From assembly GCA_017437925.1 (NCBI GenBank), contig JAFRWQ010000009.1, positions 1 through 24,099 on the forward strand: a stretch of DNA of 24,099 bases, given 5' to 3'. Positions 21,094 through 24,099 of this stretch are shown here, one piece after another. Numbering within the stretch: the stretch's first letter is position 1; each line of letters starts with the position of its first letter. The position numbers and the translations under genes were made by a program. Under the pieces are notes generated by a model. The model had not been told where the DNA came from. It ran no database searches and was given only the letters and a program-made list of their open reading frames with translations. This DNA comes from Bacillota bacterium. Lineage in GTDB: Bacteria; Bacillota_A; Clostridia; Peptostreptococcales; Anaerovoracaceae.

Positions 21094-21711
21094 ATGGAAG
21101 AAGAAAAGAAAAGCGGCTTTAAGACCCTGCTCATGTCGGTGATCTTCAGTTCCTTCGGGCCCATAGTGCTGGGCCTGGGGCTAAGGGTCGGCCACAGCTC
21201 CACCCAGCTGTCCGACTTCACCCGCAGGACAGCCGAGCTCCTCGCACTGATAGTCGCCCTCGTCGTATACACCGTGACCAACAGGCGTCGTGGCATGGAT
21301 GAGGCCCGCAAAAAAGAGCTGGAGAGGAGGGGAAACCTCTTCACCGGCTTCATAATGTGCGTCAGCGGGCTTTCAATGATATTGCTGACCTTCCTTTCGG
21401 CCGAAGATGACAAGGGCAACGTGATCCCCGCCCTCGCCATCGCCTTCATGGGCCTTATCGCCAACTCGCTGTTCTGGCGCAGGTACACCTCCCTCTACCG
21501 CAGGGAGGGCAACGCCATACTGGGGGTGCAGGCGAGGCTCTACGGCGCCAAGACCGCGGTGGACGTCTGCGTCACCCTGGCCCTCGCCGCCGTGCTGGCC
21601 TTCCCCGGAACGGGGGTCTCCTTCCTGTTCGACAGAGCGGGGTCGGTCCTGGTCTCCCTCTACATGCTCTACTGCGGCATAAGGACCATAGGGGAGCAGA
21701 AGCGCGGGTAA
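21094..21711 (+). CDS. Cation-efflux-like six-span membrane protein
   Basis: 205 residues with about six spans and no C-terminal cytoplasmic domain. The span order and the ending DRAGSVLVSLYMLYCGIRTIGEQ match the membrane half of cation diffusion facilitators. In the span where a His-x3-Asp metal site is expected, the sequence reads AKTAVDVCV, so the His is replaced, and the first site (TRRTAELLALIV) also lacks the usual Asp/His. It may transport something else or act as a sensor. GGGGGAAG lies before the ATG. Last gene of the operon. Confidence 0.55.
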   Translation: MEEEKKSGFKTLLMSVIFSSFGPIVLGLGLRVGHSSTQLSDFTRRTAELLALIVALVVYTVTNRRRGMDEARKKELERRGNLFTGFIMCVSGLSMILLTFLSAEDDKGNVIPALAIAFMGLIANSLFWRRYTSLYRREGNAILGVQARLYGAKTAVDVCVTLALAAVLAFPGTGVSFLFDRAGSVLVSLYMLYCGIRTIGEQKRG

Positions 21712-21760
21712 GGGCGGAAAAGGGCGGAACCGAAGCCGAAAACCGGGCAAAAAGGCTTTA

Positions 21761-21838
21761 AAAAGCCCCCATGTAAAAGCATTTGTACACGAAAAAACGG
21801 GCCTGTAAAAAGCATTTGATGGATTCCGGTACTGGAAT
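21761..21838 (+). promoter_or_regulatory. Repeats and palindrome upstream of the XRE membrane regulator
   Basis: TGTAAAAGCATTTG at 21772-21785 recurs as TGTAAAAAGCATTTG at 21804-21818. A near-perfect 16-base palindrome, ATTCCGGTACTGGAAT (one mismatched pair), lies at 21823-21838. A small GGCTTT/AAAGCC hairpin sits just upstream, near 21755-21767. GCGCCT/AGGCGC can form a hairpin near 21853-21874. A clear -35/-10 pair is not visible. The repeats are good candidates for binding by the regulator encoded at 21893. Confidence 0.5.
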
Positions 21839-21892
21839 TTCGTATCCTTAAGGCGCCTTGAAGATAAGAGGCGCATCAAAGGAGACCGGGCA

Positions 21893-22522
21893 ATGGAGAT
21901 AGGAAGCAAGATCAAAAACGCGAGGAACGAAGCCGGGTACACCCAGGAAAGGGCCGCTGAGGCCCTTGGGGTCAGCAGGCAGACCGTGTCCAACTGGGAG
22001 AACGGCAGGTCCTACCCCGACATCATCAGCGTCATAAAAATGAGCGACCTGTATTCCGTGAGCCTCGATCACCTTCTAAAGGAGGAAAACGAAGTGAAGG
22101 AAAGCTACATTGAATACCTGGAAGAGAGCACGAATACGGTGAAGAGCAGGGACAGGCTTACGGGGGCGGTCGCCGCGGGCGTATTCACCGTCATCTATAC
22201 GGTCACCCAGCTGGTGTTCTGGATCTTTGCGAAAGGGCCCGAAACGGCCGGCTGTACAGTCGTCTTTAAGTACATATTGCTGCCGGTCTCGGCTCTGATC
22301 TTGTCGTTTTTAGCGGGAAGGCGCGAGCGTTGGAGAGATCGCAGGTGGGGCCTGCCCGCGGTCTTCGCCCTGCTCTTCCTTCTGGTCCCCTCGGTCACTT
22401 ATGTCTCCGATGCCTCGATGGCTTACATGACCTTCATCTTTCCCAATATAAAGTACGCCCCGGCCGGAGTTATTTCGTCCGCCGCGGGGCTTCTTGCGGG
22501 GAAAATGATAAAAACGAAGTAA
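21893..22522 (+). CDS. XRE regulator with C-terminal membrane spans
   Basis: 209 residues. The HTH_3 domain at 6-60 is intact (IKNARNEAGYTQERAAEALG, VSRQTVSNWENGRSYPD, LYSVSLDHLLK). A linker at ~62-88 leads to four hydrophobic segments (about 90-112, 123-142, 153-171, 187-204). Such membrane-tethered XRE proteins are common in Clostridia and probably signal from the envelope to DNA. AAAGGAGA precedes the ATG. The gene converges on the hydrolase at 22539 with only 16 bases between stops and no visible terminator. Confidence 0.85.
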   Translation: MEIGSKIKNARNEAGYTQERAAEALGVSRQTVSNWENGRSYPDIISVIKMSDLYSVSLDHLLKEENEVKESYIEYLEESTNTVKSRDRLTGAVAAGVFTVIYTVTQLVFWIFAKGPETAGCTVVFKYILLPVSALILSFLAGRRERWRDRRWGLPAVFALLFLLVPSVTYVSDASMAYMTFIFPNIKYAPAGVISSAAGLLAGKMIKTK

Positions 22523-22538
22523 TAGAGACGGCCCGGTA

Positions 22539-23696
22539 TCAGGCTTTCGCTGCAGTTGTCTTTTCTATCCAGCCTTCGATGGTCTCAAGGACCAGGGGGA
22601 GGTTCCCTATCTGGCAGTGCTGGGCCGCGAATTCATCAGCGGTAAACAGGCGCCCGGTAACGCTCCGGGCGTTTTTAAGCGCTTTGATCTGCTCGTCGTA
22701 GTATATGGTGTAGAGGTCTTCGGCTCCGGCCAAAACCAGCACGTCCTGGGTGAGCAGGGGGGAGATCTCCTTCGTGTTGTACTGCTTTATGCAGTTGAAA
22801 TACTGGCAGGGGGTGCTCACGCCCTCGTAGATGGCGTATCCCTGGCCCAGAAGCCAGCGGGTAAAGTAGTTTTCGTCCAGCTTCTTTTCAAGCCATTTCC
22901 AGAGGATATTGCGGGGATGGGCGGTCATGTAGTCGAAGAGCTTCGCTTTTTTCTCTCCCATCTTGTTGGTGATGGCCCCGTAGAAATCGTAGATGAGGTC
23001 GAACATGACGACCCTCTGCACGCGCTTGTCGCGGGAGGCTGCCCTGGGGGCAAGATAGCCTCCCAAAGAGACGCCTATCAGGGTCACGTCGTCAAGACCG
23101 AAATGATCCAGGATCGCCGAGGTGCAGTGCTCCCACTCAGGGCTCATCTTGAGGCCGCAGCGCATCAGGGCCTCTCCCTGTCCGGGTCCTTCAAAGAAAT
23201 ATGCCTCGTAGCCCTTCTCTCCGAAGTAGGGGAGCAGGGCCAGGAACTCCTGGATAATGCTGTCGTAGCCTCCGTGGAGCACGATCACTCCTTTGGGAGC
23301 CTCAGGCTTTATGTAATAGACGGGAAGGTAGCCGCTCTCAAAAGGCACCCGGGTATATTTTATCTCCTCAAAAGTTCCGAAATACGCGTCATAGTGCTCC
23401 ATGCAGGCTTCGTAGAGCTTGTATTTGAGAAGTTCTCCGCCTGCGTCCTTCGCTCCGCTTATGGTGTAGAACTGAGCGGCCCTGAAGCAGAGGGCGGCCT
23501 TAAGGTGGTTTCCTTCCGCCGCGGCTTTTTCTCCGGCTTCGGTGAAGAGGGCTATCCACTTCTCAAAATCCTCCGCCTTCCTGCCGATCTCCGTGAGCTC
23601 CTCTTTTTCAAAAGCTCCCATAGCGTAAAAGCGGTTCATCTGGTAATTCATGCTTACGTTGTCGCTGAAATCGTAAAAACCGACCTGAAACTGCAT
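22539..23696 (-). CDS. Alpha/beta hydrolase with helical N-terminal domain
   Basis: 385 residues. The first ~110 are helical (EKWIALFTEAGEKAAAEG, AALCFRAAQFYT), as in FrsA-like and pseudooxynicotine-hydrolase-like enzymes. The catalytic core has oxyanion HGG at 141-143, Ser210 in GVSLGG, Asp327 in GAEDLYT and His360 in AAQHCQ. It is probably a soluble C-C or ester hydrolase; the substrate is unknown. GGGAGGGA on the minus strand lies 5-12 bases before the ATG at 23696. Transcribed alone and divergently from the XRE/zinc-ribbon gene. Confidence 0.85.
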   Translation of the reverse strand: MQFQVGFYDFSDNVSMNYQMNRFYAMGAFEKEELTEIGRKAEDFEKWIALFTEAGEKAAAEGNHLKAALCFRAAQFYTISGAKDAGGELLKYKLYEACMEHYDAYFGTFEEIKYTRVPFESGYLPVYYIKPEAPKGVIVLHGGYDSIIQEFLALLPYFGEKGYEAYFFEGPGQGEALMRCGLKMSPEWEHCTSAILDHFGLDDVTLIGVSLGGYLAPRAASRDKRVQRVVMFDLIYDFYGAITNKMGEKKAKLFDYMTAHPRNILWKWLEKKLDENYFTRWLLGQGYAIYEGVSTPCQYFNCIKQYNTKEISPLLTQDVLVLAGAEDLYTIYYDEQIKALKNARSVTGRLFTADEFAAQHCQIGNLPLVLETIEGWIEKTTAAKA

Positions 23697-23747
23697 GTCA
23701 TCCCTCCCGGCATTGGCCGTACGAAAACATTGTCCGCTTATATAATG

Positions 23748-23770
23748 GCAGTCTCACAAACTAATGTCAA
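23748..23770 (-). promoter_or_regulatory. Promoter of the 385-residue hydrolase
   Basis: On the minus strand a consensus TTGACA lies at 23770-23765. CATTAT (17-base spacer) or TTATAT (19-base spacer) serves as the -10 near 23747-23740. The leader to the ATG at 23696 is about 40 bases. Confidence 0.6.
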
Positions 23771-23775
23771 TTTGA

Positions 23776-23784
23776 TGGTATAAT
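23776..23784 (+). promoter_or_regulatory. Extended -10 promoter of the XRE/zinc-ribbon gene
   Basis: TG-G-TATAAT at 23776-23784. It starts 6 bases beyond the -35 box of the divergent hydrolase promoter, so the two promoters are back to back and could be co-regulated. A 7-base-pair hairpin (GAGCAAC/GTTGCTC, 23793-23811) lies at the start of the resulting leader. Confidence 0.65.
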
Positions 23785-23861
23785 TAAGGGCAGAGCAACA
23801 GCGGGTTGCTCGAAACCTGAGCGCCTTCGTATTAGAATCATTGTGCGAGGAGGTATTGGAT

Positions 23862-24099
23862 ATGGATACTAAAGACGTTATATATGAACTCAGGACGAAG
23901 AGCGGCCTTTCGCAGGACGAGCTGGCAGACAAGGTCTACGTGACCCGCCAGGCGGTGTCCCGCTGGGAGAACGGCGAGACCGTGCCCAACACCGAGACCT
24001 TAAAGCTGCTCTCGAACCTTTTCAACGTTTCGATCAACACCCTGCTGGGGTCCCCCCACAGGCTTATCTGCCAGTGCTGCGGCATGCCCCTTGAGGACG
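23862..24099 (+). CDS. XRE regulator with zinc-ribbon, 5' part (runs off the window)
   Basis: The first 79 codons are visible. An intact HTH_3 domain reads VIYELRTKSGLSQDELADKV, VTRQAVSRWENGETVP and KLLSNLFNVSINTLLG. It is followed by ICQCCGMPLED, which is the start of the putative zinc-ribbon (CxxCGMPL) that commonly follows XRE domains in Clostridia. AGGAGG at 23848-23853 is spaced 8 bases from the ATG. The C-terminal part lies outside the window. Likely a small metal- or redox-linked transcription regulator. Confidence 0.8.
   Translation, partial: MDTKDVIYELRTKSGLSQDELADKVYVTRQAVSRWENGETVPNTETLKLLSNLFNVSINTLLGSPHRLICQCCGMPLED

Noticed and set aside
20157..21488. 443-codon minus-strand open frame
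   Set aside because: Antisense to the kinase-like and cation-efflux-like genes; it is a by-product of GC-rich codon use, with no ribosome site or domain.
22617..23783. 388-codon plus-strand open frame
   Set aside because: It lies entirely antisense to the hydrolase, whose catalytic triad, ribosome site and promoter are clear. The translation shows no known motif.

Overview
The window reads as chromosomal DNA from a Clostridia-type Firmicute, probably an anaerobic gut or rumen lineage. This rests on strong AGGAGG-type ribosome binding sites, U-tailed hairpin terminators, extended -10 promoters, and families such as a YtrA-type GntR regulator with its ABC pair, DUF134-NifX, DUF2804, TIGR04076, DUF5655, DUF4177 and several XRE regulators fused to membrane segments. 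Most of it is GC-rich with heavy use of ATA and AGG codons. The first ~0.8 kb is visibly AT-richer. No rRNA, tRNA, CRISPR array, intact insertion sequence or phage gene was seen.

Layout. 1-2.4 kb: the 3' end of a small P-loop kinase-like gene, a DUF4177 protein, then a short operon (ABM monooxygenase, DUF5655, a membrane protein grown over a zinc-ribbon remnant, and a frameshifted gene). 2.5-4.0 kb, minus strand: two coupled zinc-ribbon membrane proteins, one carrying YD-type repeats outside the membrane. 4.1-8.4 kb: four GNAT acetyltransferases interspersed with a DUF134-NifX fusion behind a twin-palindrome promoter and a chimeric flavodoxin-like protein. 8.5-13.5 kb: an apparent operon of oligopeptide ABC transporter core genes (two permeases, two ATPases, no binding protein), a PrsW-like intramembrane protease that seems to start at ATA, an internally deleted XRE regulator and a tiny membrane protein. 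13.6-16.1 kb: GntR regulator, ABC ATPase, ABC-2 permease and a DUF2087 protein, preceded by a symmetric operator array. 16.2-17.6 kb: a structured leader, a fifth GNAT, a DUF998-like membrane protein and a 3' remnant of a second ABC-2 permease. 17.7-21.7 kb: a six-gene operon (DUF3592-like, DUF2804, TIGR04076, alpha/beta hydrolase, polyprenol/phytol kinase-like, cation-efflux-like). 21.9-24.1 kb: an XRE membrane regulator, a convergent 385-residue alpha/beta hydrolase, and the start of an XRE/zinc-ribbon regulator cut by the window end.

The most distinctive features lie outside the proteins. One recurring intergenic element fuses an intrinsic terminator to an extended -10 promoter (about 500, 6295 and 17686, with a decayed copy at 5451 and an unrelated hairpin of the same architecture at 8456). 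There is a helically phased double palindrome on the gntR promoter, a pair of TGACWTATGTCA palindromes on the DUF134-NifX promoter, and a three-stem leader ending in a terminator-like stem in front of the GNAT at 16391. Several genes show recent decay or rearrangement (frameshift at A6, internal deletion, gene fusion, leftover gene end), so this is an actively reshuffled accessory region. No single complete novel defence or biosynthetic system could be demonstrated.
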